In this document: piece after piece, positions 1-8,940 of the stretch
Layout of the letters: each line of letters begins with the position of its first letter
Position numbering within the stretch: the first letter of the stretch is position 1
Assembly (NCBI GenBank): GCA_024232855.1
Contig: JAAEPH010000011.1
Span: 1-47,472, forward strand
Direction: 5' to 3'
Length of the DNA: 47,472 nt
From: Gammaproteobacteria bacterium
GTDB lineage: Bacteria; Pseudomonadota; Gammaproteobacteria; GCA-001735895
Notes under the pieces: model-generated
What the model was told of the DNA's origin: nothing
Seen by the model: the letters and a program-made list of their open reading frames with translations, nothing else
Databases searched by the model: none
Position numbers and translations under genes: made by a program

Positions 1-51
1 CATGGGTACCGTTTTCCACCCGAAAACATCAGTCGCGCGGTCTGGCTGAAA
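1..51 (+). pseudogene. possible relic of an IS6-family transposase N-terminus
   Basis: The frame starting at base 1 reads HGYRFPPENISRAVWL, which resembles the N-terminal HGYRFPPEIIxHAVWLY signature I associate with IS6/IS240-type transposases. After about 16 codons the resemblance stops and the frame runs into sequence antisense to the isocitrate dehydrogenase gene. There is no DDE domain downstream, so at most this is a fragment cut off at the window edge. The match is short and could be coincidental. Confidence 0.45.
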
Positions 52-108
52 ATCGAGCGGTCGATTGAACTATCTGAATCAATAACGGGCAGGGTAAATT
101 TCAGTCGA

Positions 109-2340
109 TCAGGCAAGCGACGCCAGCGCGCTGTTGAAAGTTTCGCTGGGGCGCATGGCCCGCTTGGTTTTTTCCGGGTCGGCAAGGAAATAACCACCGA
201 TGTCGACGGCACGACCTTGAACCGTGATCATTTCTTCGACGATCTTTTGTTCGTTCTCGGTAAGCGTCTTTGCCAGCGGCTGGAAGTGCGCCTGCAGCTC
301 GGCATCTTCGCTTTGCCCGGCGAGCGCCTGCGCCCAGTACATCGCCAGGTAAAAATGACTGCCGCGGTTGTCCAGCTCGCCGGTGCGGCGCGAGGGTGAT
401 TTGTTGTTTTCCAGCAACTGGCCGGTCGCCTGGTCGAGGGTGTCGGCCAGAATCTTCGCCTTGCTGTTACCGGCCTTGATGGCCACATCTTCCAGCGAAA
501 CTGCCAACGCCAGAAATTCGCCCAGCGAGTCCCAGCGCAGGTGATTTTCCTCCACCAGTTGCTTGACGTGCTTGGGTGCCGACCCGCCGGCACCGGTCTC
601 GAACAGTCCGCCGCCCGGCATCAGCGGGACGATCGACAGCATCTTGGCACTGGTGCCGAGCTCCATGATCGGAAACAGATCGGTCAGGTAGTCGCGCAGA
701 ATATTACCGGTAACCGAAATGGTATCCTTGCCGCGAATGATGCGTTCCAGCGTGTAGCGCATCGCGCGCTGCTGCGACATGATCTGGATATCGAGGCCCT
801 CGGTGTCGTGGTCTTTCAGGTAGCGATTTACCTTGTGAATCAACTGCACTTCGTGCGGGCGGTAATCGTCGAGCCAGAATACCGCCGGCATGCCGGAGTG
901 GCGGCATCGCGTTACCGCCAGCTTGATCCAGTCACGGATCGGCGCATCCTTGACCAGGCACATGCGCCAGATGTCGCCTACTTCGACGTTTTGTTCGCAC
1001 AGCACTTTACCGTCGTCACGGACGAAGCGTACCACGCCCGCCTGTGGAATCTCGAAAGTCTTGTCGTGTGAACCGTATTCCTCGGCTTTCTTCGCCATCA
1101 GCCCGACGTTCGGGCAGGTTCCCATGGTCGTTGGATCGAAGGCGCCGTGCGTCTTGCAGAAATTGATCATTTCCTGGTAGATGCGCGCAAAAGTACTTTC
1201 CGGAATTACCGCCTTGGTATCCTTGGGCTTGCCGTCCGCGCCCCACATCTTGCCGCCGTTGCGGATCATCGCGGGCATCGAGGCGTCGACGATGACGTCG
1301 TTCGGGGCGTGCAGGTTGGAAATGCCCTTGGCCGAATCCACCATCGCCAGGTCCGGGCGATTTTCGTGGCAGGCGTGCAGGTCTTCCTCGATTTCTTCGC
1401 GCAGGGTCCCGGGCAGGTTGGCAATTTTTTCGTAAACACTGCTGAGACCGTTGTTCACGTTGACGCCCAGGCGCTCGAACAACTCGGCATATTTTTCGAA
1501 GGCTTCCTTGTAATACACCTTGACCGCGTGGCCGAACACGATAGGGTGCGACACCTTCATCATCGTCGCTTTTACGTGCAGTGACAGCATGACACCGGCT
1601 TCGCGCGCGTCTTCCATCTGTTCTTCGTAAAAATCGCACAGCGCCTTTTTACTCATATACATGCTGTCGACGATTTCGTCCTTTTGCAGCGGCACTTTTT
1701 CCTTGAGCACGATAGTCTCACCCGATTCGGTAACCAGGTCCATGCGCACCACGCAATCCTGCTCCATGGTCATGGAGATTTCGTTGGAGTAAAAATCGCC
1801 CCCGTGCATGTGCGACACATGGGTGCGCGATGCCTGGCTCCACCTTGCCATCGAATGGGGATTGCTCATCGCGTAGCGCTTGACCGTGGGCGGTGCGCGG
1901 CGGTCGGAGTTGCCTTCGCGCAACACCGGGTTGACCGCGCTGCCGAGGACTCCTGAGTAGCGCCCGGCGATGTCCTGTTCCTCGTCGGTTTGCGGGTCTT
2001 CGGGGAAATCGGGCACGGCGTAACCGCCTGCCTGCAATTCGGCGATGGCGGCGTTCAACTGCGGCACGGATGCACTGATGTTGGGCAATTTGATGATATT
2101 GGTGTCGGGTTCCTGGGTCAGGCGGCCCAGTTCCGCGAGGTTATCGTCAACCTTCTGTTCATCGGACAGGCGGTCCGGAAAGGCGGCCAGAATTCGCGCG
2201 GCCAGGGAAATATCGCTGTTTACAACCTGGATGCCGGCCGCTGAGGTGAAGCGGCGGATGACCGGCAGCAGGGAGCAGGTCGCCAGCAGCGGCGCCTCGT
2301 CGGTCAATGTGTAGATAATTTTCGATTGCTTGTCAGCCAT
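109..2340 (-). CDS. icd: NADP-dependent isocitrate dehydrogenase, monomeric type
   Basis: Oxidatively decarboxylates isocitrate to 2-oxoglutarate with NADP in the TCA cycle (cytosolic). The 743-residue length and whole-sequence character are those of the roughly 740-residue monomeric IDH family, not the 400-residue dimeric enzyme. Recognisable blocks include [11 protein letters not shown] (about residue 178), the [19 protein letters not shown] region, the [24 protein letters not shown] stretch in two parts, and [25 protein letters not shown] near residue 545. The start ATG at 2340 gives [17 protein letters not shown], as usual for the family. The gene stands alone, with a 200-base spacer to the divergent thioredoxin-fold gene. 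A frame on the opposite strand (541-1071) is a shadow. Confidence 0.95.
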   Translation of the reverse strand: MADKQSKIIYTLTDEAPLLATCSLLPVIRRFTSAAGIQVVNSDISLAARILAAFPDRLSDEQKVDDNLAELGRLTQEPDTNIIKLPNISASVPQLNAAIAELQAGGYAVPDFPEDPQTDEEQDIAGRYSGVLGSAVNPVLREGNSDRRAPPTVKRYAMSNPHSMARWSQASRTHVSHMHGGDFYSNEISMTMEQDCVVRMDLVTESGETIVLKEKVPLQKDEIVDSMYMSKKALCDFYEEQMEDAREAGVMLSLHVKATMMKVSHPIVFGHAVKVYYKEAFEKYAELFERLGVNVNNGLSSVYEKIANLPGTLREEIEEDLHACHENRPDLAMVDSAKGISNLHAPNDVIVDASMPAMIRNGGKMWGADGKPKDTKAVIPESTFARIYQEMINFCKTHGAFDPTTMGTCPNVGLMAKKAEEYGSHDKTFEIPQAGVVRFVRDDGKVLCEQNVEVGDIWRMCLVKDAPIRDWIKLAVTRCRHSGMPAVFWLDDYRPHEVQLIHKVNRYLKDHDTEGLDIQIMSQQRAMRYTLERIIRGKDTISVTGNILRDYLTDLFPIMELGTSAKMLSIVPLMPGGGLFETGAGGSAPKHVKQLVEENHLRWDSLGEFLALAVSLEDVAIKAGNSKAKILADTLDQATGQLLENNKSPSRRTGELDNRGSHFYLAMYWAQALAGQSEDAELQAHFQPLAKTLTENEQKIVEEMITVQGRAVDIGGYFLADPEKTKRAMRPSETFNSALASLA

Positions 2341-2380
2341 GGATGTCCTGGTGGTTGTGTCGTCAAATCGGGGTCAAATC

Positions 2381-2395
2381 GGGGGACAGTATACC
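2381..2395 (+). repeat. REP-A half site (GGGGACAGTATACC)
   Basis: A single copy of the GGGGACAGTATACC sequence that forms a full hairpin at 16784-16856. A shorter relative (GGTCTGTCCCC, opposite orientation) lies at 5304-5314, and GGGGACAGACC lies at 46977-46987. Such sequences are common around REP-associated tyrosine transposases in gammaproteobacteria, but no such transposase is in this window. The rest of the 2341-2540 spacer shows no gene. Confidence 0.5.
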
Positions 2396-2540
2396 GATTA
2401 AAACGATTATCGGCGAAGATTCGATGCCGTATAAATCGACGATTACTACCCGCCAGGGAGATCCAGGGCCACCCACCCGCCCCAACCTGGTCGCATCCGC
2501 GCACTGAAAAACTGTGGTTCGCGACTATACTTGAACGATT

Positions 2541-3204
2541 ATGCGCAAATTGATTCTGATAGTCGCCATAGCCGCTGGCGTCTGGTACTGGGACAAGGGT
2601 GGATTGCCCTTTGTTGACGAAGCCGGTGCCTTCGATGAGAACAGGAATCCCCTGGTGTGGATATTTACGGTGGATATTTACGGTGGATAACTGCGGTAAA
2701 CCCTGCAAGTCGGGGCGCAATGACCTGAAACGGCGACGCGTAGCCTTCGAGGAAAAGCGCATTGATATCAGTAACGACAGCGATGAAAACGTAAACATGT
2801 GGAAGAGTTTGCGCAGGGACAACCGCTTTCCCCTGATCGTGGCGGGCTCTGAAAAGATGGTCGGCAGCAACCGTCCCGAAATAGCCGGTATCCTCGGAAT
2901 AAATTTTGGTGACAAGTACCTGAGCAGGACGGAGAAGCGCTATTTCAAGCGGCACTTCTACGCGGACGGGTCACCCAGGATCGTTATGTATGGCGCCGAC
3001 TGGTGCGGCTACTGTAAAAAGTTGCGCGATGAGTTCAAGGCGAACAATACTGATTACATCGAGATCGATGTCGAGAAAAGCGGTGAAAAACAAAGGATGT
3101 CCGAAACCATGGGTGTCTATGGTTACCCGACCACCTGGGTGGGATACTCGCGGGTCAATGGCAGCAATTTCAGGGCGGTTAACGCGGCGCTGAAAAGCTA
3201 CTGA
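2541..3204 (+). pseudogene. double thioredoxin/glutaredoxin-fold protein, frameshifted by a 13-bp tandem duplication
   Basis: ATG at 2541 opens MRKLILIVAIAAGVWYWDK, a hydrophobic N-terminus that looks like a signal anchor. This frame hits TAA at 2688-2690. Just before it, TGGATATTTACGG is present twice in exact tandem (2658-2670 and 2671-2683). Removing one copy joins the frame to the downstream open frame: WIFTVDNCGKPCKSG, continuing to the TGA at 3202. The restored protein is 216 residues with two redox-like motifs, CGKPC near residue 47 and WCGYC near residue 150, the latter followed by a glutaredoxin-like PTTW cis-proline segment. The probable ancestral role is a periplasm-facing thiol-disulfide exchange protein. 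An alternative start at GTG 2599 would make a 201-residue protein lacking the membrane anchor. The duplication could also be an assembly error. Confidence 0.75.
2658..2683 (+). repeat. 13-bp exact tandem duplication inside a coding region
   Basis: Two consecutive copies of TGGATATTTACGG, followed by a partial third copy (TGGATAACTGCGG). Thirteen is not a multiple of three, so the extra copy shifts the frame of the thioredoxin-fold gene. Slipped-strand loss of one unit would restore it. Confidence 0.9.
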
Positions 3205-3307
3205 CAAGATATTCATGCCATGAATTTGTTGTCGAAGCTCGAGAATGCATCTGCCTCGATTACCCCCCAGTCGGTGTCGACGCCGAGTCCGGGACGTTTC
3301 GACACGC

Positions 3308-4333
3308 TCACTTCGCCTTCAGCATTGCGTTTTCTAGGTTAAAGTGCTCCCGTGGAGTGGGGTGCTCATGCCATCGGGTGCCACCGAGGCCAAGCCCCAG
3401 GTGTAGATTGGCATGTTGCGCCGGTTGAAAGCCAAAGGCCTGCAACTCGACTTCGACGCCGTAGCCGTGGGCGAGCGCCATGGCTTTGGCGACGGTGGTA
3501 ATGCCCCCCGCGTTCGCCGCATCGCATCGCAGCCGTGACCAGGCACCGCTTTGCAGTCCGTCGCACCAGTGCTGTAAACCGACCAGGCTATTACCTGCCG
3601 GCAGGATGTCGATGGCGACGGCTTTGTTGAGCTCCGCATAGGCAGCGAGATCTTCATCGGGCAATGGCGCTTCCATCCATTCGAAAGGCAGCTTATCGAG
3701 AGCGTCGCCAAGCCGTAGCGCCTCATCGAAGCTGTATTGCTGCTCCAGGCCGACCATGAAACGCAGGCCGCTACCCTCGGTTTCCCTGGCGGCGGCGTGG
3801 ACCAGTTCCAGATCGAAATCGGGTTGGGTGTTCATATGGAATTTGATGCCTCGATACCCATTGGCAGCGCACTGTCGTGTTTCTTCGAGGTACTCCTCAA
3901 CCGTCAGGAAGGCGCGAGTGCTGGCATATGCCGCTATCCGCGATTGCCTGCCGCCGAGCAGTTGGTACACCGGTACACCAGCACTTCGTCCATACGCGTC
4001 CCACATCGCGCAGTCGAGCATCGAAAGGCCCTCCCAAGGTCCCTCCCCGGCAGTCGCGAGCAACGTCTCGGTAAGTCGCTCACGATGTTCGACGCTTTCG
4101 CCCAACACTGCACTACTGAACCCTCGAATCTGATTCTCCACCTTGCCAACCTCAAACCCGGCCAAACCACTGTAAAAGGATGCCTCGCCCTCAACACCGT
4201 TTTCGAGCGTGATCCGCACGATTTCCAGATTCATCTGCACCGGCTCTTCTCGGCCTGTATAGCGAGCCGGTCGACACTGTGCGGGGGCCACCGTGTACGA
4301 ACGAATGCGAGAGATGTTGAAGTCGTTGCGCAT
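3308..4333 (-). CDS. mandelate racemase/muconate lactonizing enzyme family protein (enolase superfamily)
   Basis: 341 residues from ATG 4333 (MRNDFNISRIRSYTVAP). The open frame continues upstream to an ATG at 4423 that lies inside a MITE terminal repeat. I prefer 4333 because its N-terminus matches the start of the family's N-terminal domain, although no strong ribosome binding site is visible for either. Features of the superfamily barrel: KFH (K164, H166) at the KxK position, WMEAP with E221 as a metal ligand, D271 and H307 in the positions of the mandelate racemase Asp-His dyad. Two of the three usual acidic Mg ligands seem replaced: G195 in MVGLEQ, where the family has D, and N248 in PAGNS, where it has E. 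Substrate unknown. These assignments are by eye. Confidence 0.8.
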   Translation of the reverse strand: MRNDFNISRIRSYTVAPAQCRPARYTGREEPVQMNLEIVRITLENGVEGEASFYSGLAGFEVGKVENQIRGFSSAVLGESVEHRERLTETLLATAGEGPWEGLSMLDCAMWDAYGRSAGVPVYQLLGGRQSRIAAYASTRAFLTVEEYLEETRQCAANGYRGIKFHMNTQPDFDLELVHAAARETEGSGLRFMVGLEQQYSFDEALRLGDALDKLPFEWMEAPLPDEDLAAYAELNKAVAIDILPAGNSLVGLQHWCDGLQSGAWSRLRCDAANAGGITTVAKAMALAHGYGVEVELQAFGFQPAQHANLHLGLGLGGTRWHEHPTPREHFNLENAMLKAK

Positions 4334-4412
4334 GATTTGAGCCTGTACGTTATGTCGAATGAGTAGAAGGATACACCGTAGCGGTGGGCGCCAGTAAGTC
4401 GTTAGCCGCAGG

Positions 4413-4470
4413 CTAGCCCGCATATCTCACCAATTGCCGAGCAGGAAATCGGTGAGATATTGCGAATAGC
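4413..4470. repeat. MITE-1 family remnant (short internal-deletion form)
   Basis: CTAGCCCGCATATCTCACC on the left and GGTGAGATATTGCGAATAG on the right face each other around about 20 bases. The inner 30 bases (CAATTGCCGAGC...GAGATAT) are the exact reverse complement of the left end of the full copy at 38099-38327, so this looks like a deletion derivative of that subtype. The 4334-4542 spacer otherwise holds no gene. Confidence 0.75.
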
Positions 4471-4542
4471 CCACCTCATTGACGATGGCGGCAAAGATAA
4501 CGTGATAAGCTGCTGCGCTCGATTAATCATGCCGGCCGATAA

Positions 4543-5283
4543 ATGCCCGCTACCCTGGTGATTCAGTCTCATCGCAGTCCGCTGCCTTTTAGCTGGCTTA
4601 AGCCTTGTCTCGACTCGGTTAGAGGCTGGGCGCGAGCGAACCTCTACGATTACCGGTTTGTCGGCGATGAACTATTTAACCAGGTCGATCAATCGCTGCG
4701 CGCAAAAATCCACGATCAGGTGGTTGTCGGCAGTGATCTCGCACGACTGAAGAGCTTGCAACAGGGACTGGTTGACGGTTACCGCCGGGTGGTCTGGTGC
4801 GATGCCGATTTCCTGATATTCAAACCGGAAAACTTTGTGTTGCCCCAGGTGGATTTCGCGCTTGGCCGTGAAGTCTGGGTGCAATCTGACGGGCAGGGGA
4901 AATTGCGTTCATACGTTAAGGTTCACAATGCTTTCCTGATGTTCCGGCGCGGCAATCATTTTCTCGATTTCTACGCCGATACCGCCGAGCGCCTGTTGCA
5001 CCTGAACCAGGGCAGCATGCCGCCGCAATTTATTGGACCGAAACTTTTGACGGCACTGCACAATATCGCGCAGTGTCCCGTAATGGAAACCGCGGCCATG
5101 CTCAGCCCCCCGGTGATGCGCGATCTGCTCGCCGGAACGGGTGATGCACTCGAGTTGTTTCGCGACAAATCCCCGCTGGCCCCGACCGGCGCCAACCTCA
5201 GCAGTTCTCTGACGAAGCGCGAAGGATTGACAGATGCGGAAATGGGCACCCTGATCCGGCAGTTGCTGGCCAACGGAATCTAG
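4543..5283 (+). CDS. glycosyltransferase-like protein with a DxD motif
   Basis: 246 residues, start ATG 4543. VVWCDADFLIFKP (about residue 85) is a DxD-type nucleotide-sugar/metal motif preceded by hydrophobic residues, as in GT-A fold enzymes. The N-terminus (LVIQSHRSPLPFSWLKPCLDSVRGWA) and a segment DYRFVGDELF are consistent with the first Rossmann-like strands. There is no signal peptide, so it is probably cytosolic. Donor and acceptor cannot be inferred and there are no sugar-pathway neighbours. Hypothetical by strict standards. Confidence 0.65.
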   Translation: MPATLVIQSHRSPLPFSWLKPCLDSVRGWARANLYDYRFVGDELFNQVDQSLRAKIHDQVVVGSDLARLKSLQQGLVDGYRRVVWCDADFLIFKPENFVLPQVDFALGREVWVQSDGQGKLRSYVKVHNAFLMFRRGNHFLDFYADTAERLLHLNQGSMPPQFIGPKLLTALHNIAQCPVMETAAMLSPPVMRDLLAGTGDALELFRDKSPLAPTGANLSSSLTKREGLTDAEMGTLIRQLLANGI

Positions 5284-5440
5284 CCTGATTTACAAATAAT
5301 CGTGGTCTGTCCCCTGTTTTGAATCCAGCCCGATGCCGTTTGTACCATTAACCAATACAACCAAGGTCATTGCAAACAGGTGGTAATTCTTTTTATACTC
5401 ACGCTCGATTTACTCACAACTTTTAACAGAAGGCGATAAT

Positions 5441-5749
5441 ATGAAAAAAACACTGATCCTGGCGGCGCTTGCCGCATTCAGCTTTAATGTCTCAACCGTA
5501 GCCGCCGGCGATGCCGCGGCAGGCAAGATAAAATCCGCAACCTGTGTTGCCTGCCACGGTGCCAATGGCATCAGCACCAACGATTTGTGGCCAAACCTGG
5601 CCGGGCAAAAGGAAGGTTACCTGGTGGCCCAGATAAAAGCTTTCCGCGATGGCCAGCGCGTAAACCCGATGATGGCGCCAATGACCGCCGGGCTTTCCGA
5701 CGATGATGTTGCTAATCTTGCCGCCTACTTCTCGAGCCTCGGCCAGTAA
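5441..5749 (+). CDS. small class I cytochrome c, exported
   Basis: 102 residues. A clear signal peptide ([22 protein letters not shown]) is followed by a single haem-binding CVACH motif, with a probable axial methionine in the MMAPM segment. The spacing and the [14 protein letters not shown]-terminal helix are typical of cytochrome c553/c4-like domains, which shuttle electrons in the periplasm. AGAAGG precedes the ATG by about six bases. A second cytochrome of the same size and layout is at 16470-16775. Redox partner unknown. Confidence 0.9.
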   Translation: MKKTLILAALAAFSFNVSTVAAGDAAAGKIKSATCVACHGANGISTNDLWPNLAGQKEGYLVAQIKAFRDGQRVNPMMAPMTAGLSDDDVANLAAYFSSLGQ

Positions 5750-5763
5750 TTAACCTGTTGATC

Positions 5764-5789
5764 GACGGGCGCGGCTACCGCGCCCCGTC
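5764..5789 (+). terminator. GC-rich hairpin after the cytochrome c gene
   Basis: GACGGGCGCGG and CCGCGCCCCGTC form a strong stem with a CTA loop and one bulged C, 15 bases after the stop codon. There is no T tract, so it may stabilise a 3' end rather than act as an intrinsic terminator. Confidence 0.5.
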
Positions 5790-5801
5790 ATCCTGGTGGG
5801 G

Positions 5802-5850
5802 ATTAAGGTGACAATTAACTTATCTCATCAGGAGTAACGAGTTAAGTTAA
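5802..5850. repeat. REP-B doublet, interrupted by the IS1380-type element
   Basis: ATTAAGGTGACAATTAACTT (5802-5821) is one arm. The opposite arm starts with GTTAAGTTAA at 5841-5850 and resumes as CTGTCACC at 7490, after the insertion sequence. Restoring the site with one copy of TTAA gives AAGTTAACTGTCACC, the same arm sequence as in the intact doublet at 10711-10824. Confidence 0.8.
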
Positions 5851-7485
5851 CCCAATCATTGCATAAATTCTGTCGAAATCGAATTCATGCTGCCTGATTG
5901 AGTGCATTCAGGTAATGCAACAATTCAGATTTCACGGCTGGGTTTGCGCTCATCGTCAACGTGAGATTTCGCTGAGGCCGGGTCAACCGACCAGCGCGTT
6001 GAATCAGGTTACGCCGAATCGTACCGAGTTGGGCGAATTTCCACAGTGGCGCGCGTTTCTCGTTCGTACCACGCTGCTGGATATTTGCCAGCATCTGCAT
6101 TTCCCGGCTGAGGTTATGCGCCAGCATGGCTGCGAGCATGTATACCTGATTACCCGCCTGGCGGCGGGTAGGGATGTAATCCATCTGCGCGTGTGATTTC
6201 AATTCAGCGAAAATACCTTCCTGGCTACCTCGACCATTGTGAAAGGCCAGCGCCTTTTTGGCGCTGAGGCCTTTGTTGGTGACGATGACCTTGAAGTCAT
6301 AGCCATATTCGTAAGGAATGAACATATCCAGTTGGAGTGGTCCCTTGTGTTGTTTACGATTGCAGCTGCGAATGAAAATGAAACGCTGTTTCTTTTGCCA
6401 ACTATCGGGCTTCCATTGCTTGTCGAAAAAACTGCGCCGCTGATCCAGATGGCGCCAACGTTTACGTCCCTCTACGATGCCCTTCAGTTTGGCGAATCGC
6501 TCGAAAGGCACGCTGATGGTGAACTCAACCCCCCTCACTTTCCAATCGGCTCACGATGGCATCCGAAAAGAAAGCGCTATCCATCCGCACTTCGATGGTG
6601 GCCCGCGGCGCTATCGCCCGGACTTCGCGGATACAAGCCAGGATAAATGCCTCAGCCCCATTAGAATCATGCACGTTGCCCGGTCGATGCCAGACATCAA
6701 GCGCCTGGCCGGTCTGGGCGACGGTGCAAAACAACGGATAATAGCTGCGTTGCCCTTTCTTCCTGCGATTGAATCCGACCGCCGTACCCTCGGCGAAGCG
6801 ACAGGTTGAGAGCACCGAGCTATCTAAAGTCCAGTGTAATCCGGGCCAATCCCATTTCTTCCATGCGCTGCAATACCTGTTGCCGATTGAGTTGGCGCAG
6901 CTTTTCCACGCTACATGTATCCATCCCCGCCAGGGTTCGACTGAGCGTTGCAACATCGGGCAGGCGCTTGACACCCAGCAGACGATGCACCACCGGGTCA
7001 TCCCGGTAGTAACGCAGGTCTTGAAGTTGACGATAGCCCAGCAGCAGATGAACGATCAACAGCATGACCGTGAAACCATGACCATAAATCGGGTTGGCCT
7101 TCAAATGTCGGAAGCAGTTCGAGAGTTTTAGCTTCAATCCAATACGTGTGAACAATGATTGAAACAGAATCAATCCGGCGAACGAGGTCAGGCGTTGATC
7201 CTCAAAACGAATCTCTGGAATACGATGGGTTTTGCGATGCAGGCTGGTTTTGCTACACTTCATGCGAACGGTTTCCGTTGGTTTATTGAAAGGCTGTAGT
7301 AACCTCCAATTTTACCATTTCGGGGACCGTTTTTTATTGCCGGGAACCTTCAAATCCTGGTTTATTTTGGCACCTGCTGGACTTCACCTGGGGTGAATTC
7401 CAGCTACCACTGGGTATTTGGCTTTAAAGCCTTTTGAAACAACGAGTTGCAGGTTTTTCGTCGTGATATTTATGCAACTGTAGGG
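5851..7485 (-). mobile_element. insertion sequence, IS1380 family, degenerate
   Basis: 1635 bp. The ends are related inverted repeats: the left end (5851-) reads CCCAATCATTGCATAAAT and the right end (7485 downwards) reads CCCTACAGTTGCATAAAT. TTAA flanks both sides (5847-5850 and 7486-7489), consistent with a 4-bp target duplication. IS1380 elements are about this size, begin with CC and make 4-5 bp duplications. The single transposase gene is broken by two frameshifts. The right end from 7264 to 7485 is non-coding. Confidence 0.8.
5885..7263 (-). pseudogene. IS1380-family transposase, two frameshifts
   Basis: Three overlapping frames together give a 458-residue DDE transposase: residues from MKCSKTSLHRKTHRIPE (start 7263), then SSVLSTCRFAEGTAVGF, then RGVEFTISVPFERF to the TGA at 5885. 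The first shift is at the AAA at 6826-6828, where removing one base yields LDLDSSVLS with the first catalytic Asp. The second is at the six Cs at 6529-6534, where removing one base yields ESEGVEFTIS. The other catalytic residues are visible as RMDSAFFSD and the Glu in IFAELKSHAQMDYIPTRR. Both shifts are single-base gains in homopolymers, so either decay or sequencing error would explain them. Not active as written. Confidence 0.85.
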
Positions 7486-7706
7486 TTAACTGTCACCCTG
7501 GCTCACCCTGGCTGAATCTTAATAAAGATCGATTTCCCGAGCAACGTCGGCTCAGGGCACTTACTACGCATTCGATATTCAATTTACAATGCCGGATTCC
7601 AGGAAGCCGCCAGTAAAACAGGGAAAGGATTTCTGGGGTCAGAGTAAAAAATCCCGCCCTATTTGGGTGATTATATTCAGTGACGTTAAGCGGAGCTCTC
7701 AATTTC

Positions 7707-8120
7707 CTATTTAAACAACCAGAAATTCACCATTCCACCCAGATGGGTGAAACACCATAGCAATACAAACACTCGACCGTAATAGCGGTGATAGCAGTTG
7801 AAATGGCTCTCTTTCCTCGAAATCAGCCTGGCCAATATCAGGCAAGTGGCGCCGAACAGGGGAACGAGGGCGATGGTACCGTGAATGGCGATCCAGGGAA
7901 TATATTGTGGCGCTATTTCGGGAATGGCGCCGGGAATTTTGTAACGTAACAAATAGGCGGCAATAAATACCCAGGCCATGACAGCCAGAAAGATCATCAG
8001 TCGCTTGTGAAGCTGGACATTTCCCTGTGTTACTGCACGCCATGCCAGCAGCAGTAACCCCAGGGAAATAAATGCCCATACTATTCCAACATAAAGAAAT
8101 ACATCCCCGTAACTGCTCAT
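7707..8120 (-). CDS. DUF420-like integral membrane protein
   Basis: 137 residues with four hydrophobic segments. The QLHKRLMIFLAVMAW motif and paired histidines (IAIHGTIAL, FNCYHRYYGR, CFTHLGG) are characteristic of the DUF420/YozB/CtaM family, some of whose members assist haem-copper oxidase assembly. No oxidase genes are nearby, so the role here is not clear. A frame on the same strand at 7711-8079 is a shadow. The spacer 7486-7706 contains GGGGTCAGAGTAAAAAATCCC-like repeat sequence at 7636 but no gene. Confidence 0.7.
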   Translation of the reverse strand: MSSYGDVFLYVGIVWAFISLGLLLLAWRAVTQGNVQLHKRLMIFLAVMAWVFIAAYLLRYKIPGAIPEIAPQYIPWIAIHGTIALVPLFGATCLILARLISRKESHFNCYHRYYGRVFVLLWCFTHLGGMVNFWLFK

Positions 8121-8317
8121 GATCTGATTTTCAATCGAAACACTTAGCTTAACCTGATTCCCCGATACAAGCCGAGCCTAATTAGATGCAGACCAGGGTT
8201 TATGCTTCTGGATGCGAGGAACACAATCGCCGTTGTGATAAAAATGTGGTTTACCTACCAGCAAGCGATATACTGCGCTGAATCGTATTGGCCACCGCGA
8301 AACTCAGATATCATCCC

Positions 8318-8548
8318 ATGAATCGAGCCACCGCCTGTATTATTCTCTGTGGCATCTCGCTGATGTATTCCCCTAGCGGGCTGGCTTACATGGGGCCCAC
8401 GTTTGGTCTGGGCATTGTCGGGACCGTCATCGCCATAATCGCGGTGTCGTTGCTATCCATAACCGCCTTCGTGGTTATTCCGATTCGCAAAATGCTCAAA
8501 AAATCGAGGAGCAAACCCGGTAACAAAGACTCCGATTTGCAGCGCTAA
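8318..8548 (+). CDS. small membrane protein of unknown function
   Basis: 76 residues from ATG 8318 (the frame opens at 8288, but MNRATACIILCGISLMYSPSGLAY is a clean signal-peptide-like start). It has a hydrophobic N-terminus, then a single long transmembrane segment GIVGTVIAIIAVSLLSITAFVVIP, then a basic tail IRKMLKKSRSK. I do not recognise the family. It is the first gene of a tight run (8318-10755) with small gaps or overlaps that leads into sulfotransferase-like genes. Confidence 0.5.
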   Translation: MNRATACIILCGISLMYSPSGLAYMGPTFGLGIVGTVIAIIAVSLLSITAFVVIPIRKMLKKSRSKPGNKDSDLQR

Positions 8549-8574
8549 CGGGCAAGGGGGTCGTTGGCAGACAG

Positions 8575-8940
8575 ATGTTGATATCCATGCTGTTATTCCT
8601 TTGTATCGCGCTGAATACCAGCCTGATCGGGTTCTACCTGTTGCCGCCGGTGCTCACCGGTATTTCCGATCTGAACACTGGGTTCCAGCGCAGTTGGCGA
8701 TACCTGACCTGCCATCTCACCGAAACACGCGAAAAGGCATTTCGCCAAAGAACATTGATACTGCTGCACAAGCTCACCGTCGTCGTGGGTTATCTGGTAG
8801 CCATTGCGCTCTGTTATAGCCCCTCGATGTTGTTCGCGCATTTTCATTCGAGTCTGTCAGACGCGTTTTTCTCAAGCGAAGCCGTTAGCGGGATGTTGGT
8901 TGCCGCGGTAGTATTTGGCCTGGGTAAACGTAAGCCATGA
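8575..8940 (+). CDS. membrane protein of unknown function
   Basis: 121 residues with about three hydrophobic helices (LISMLLFLCIALNTSLIGFYLL; LLHKLTVVVGYLVAIAL; SGMLVAAVVFGLG) and a charged loop TETREKAFRQRT. Its stop overlaps the next start as ATGA (8937-8940), indicating translational coupling to the sulfotransferase remnant. No family recognised. Confidence 0.5.
   Translation: MLISMLLFLCIALNTSLIGFYLLPPVLTGISDLNTGFQRSWRYLTCHLTETREKAFRQRTLILLHKLTVVVGYLVAIALCYSPSMLFAHFHSSLSDAFFSSEAVSGMLVAAVVFGLGKRKP

Noticed and set aside
541-1071. 176-residue plus-strand open frame inside the isocitrate dehydrogenase gene
   Set aside because: Antisense shadow of a well-conserved gene; no ribosome binding site and no recognisable protein.
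4334-4423. 30-residue N-terminal extension of the enolase-superfamily protein
   Set aside because: It begins inside a MITE end and does not resemble the family; I kept ATG 4333 but mention the alternative.
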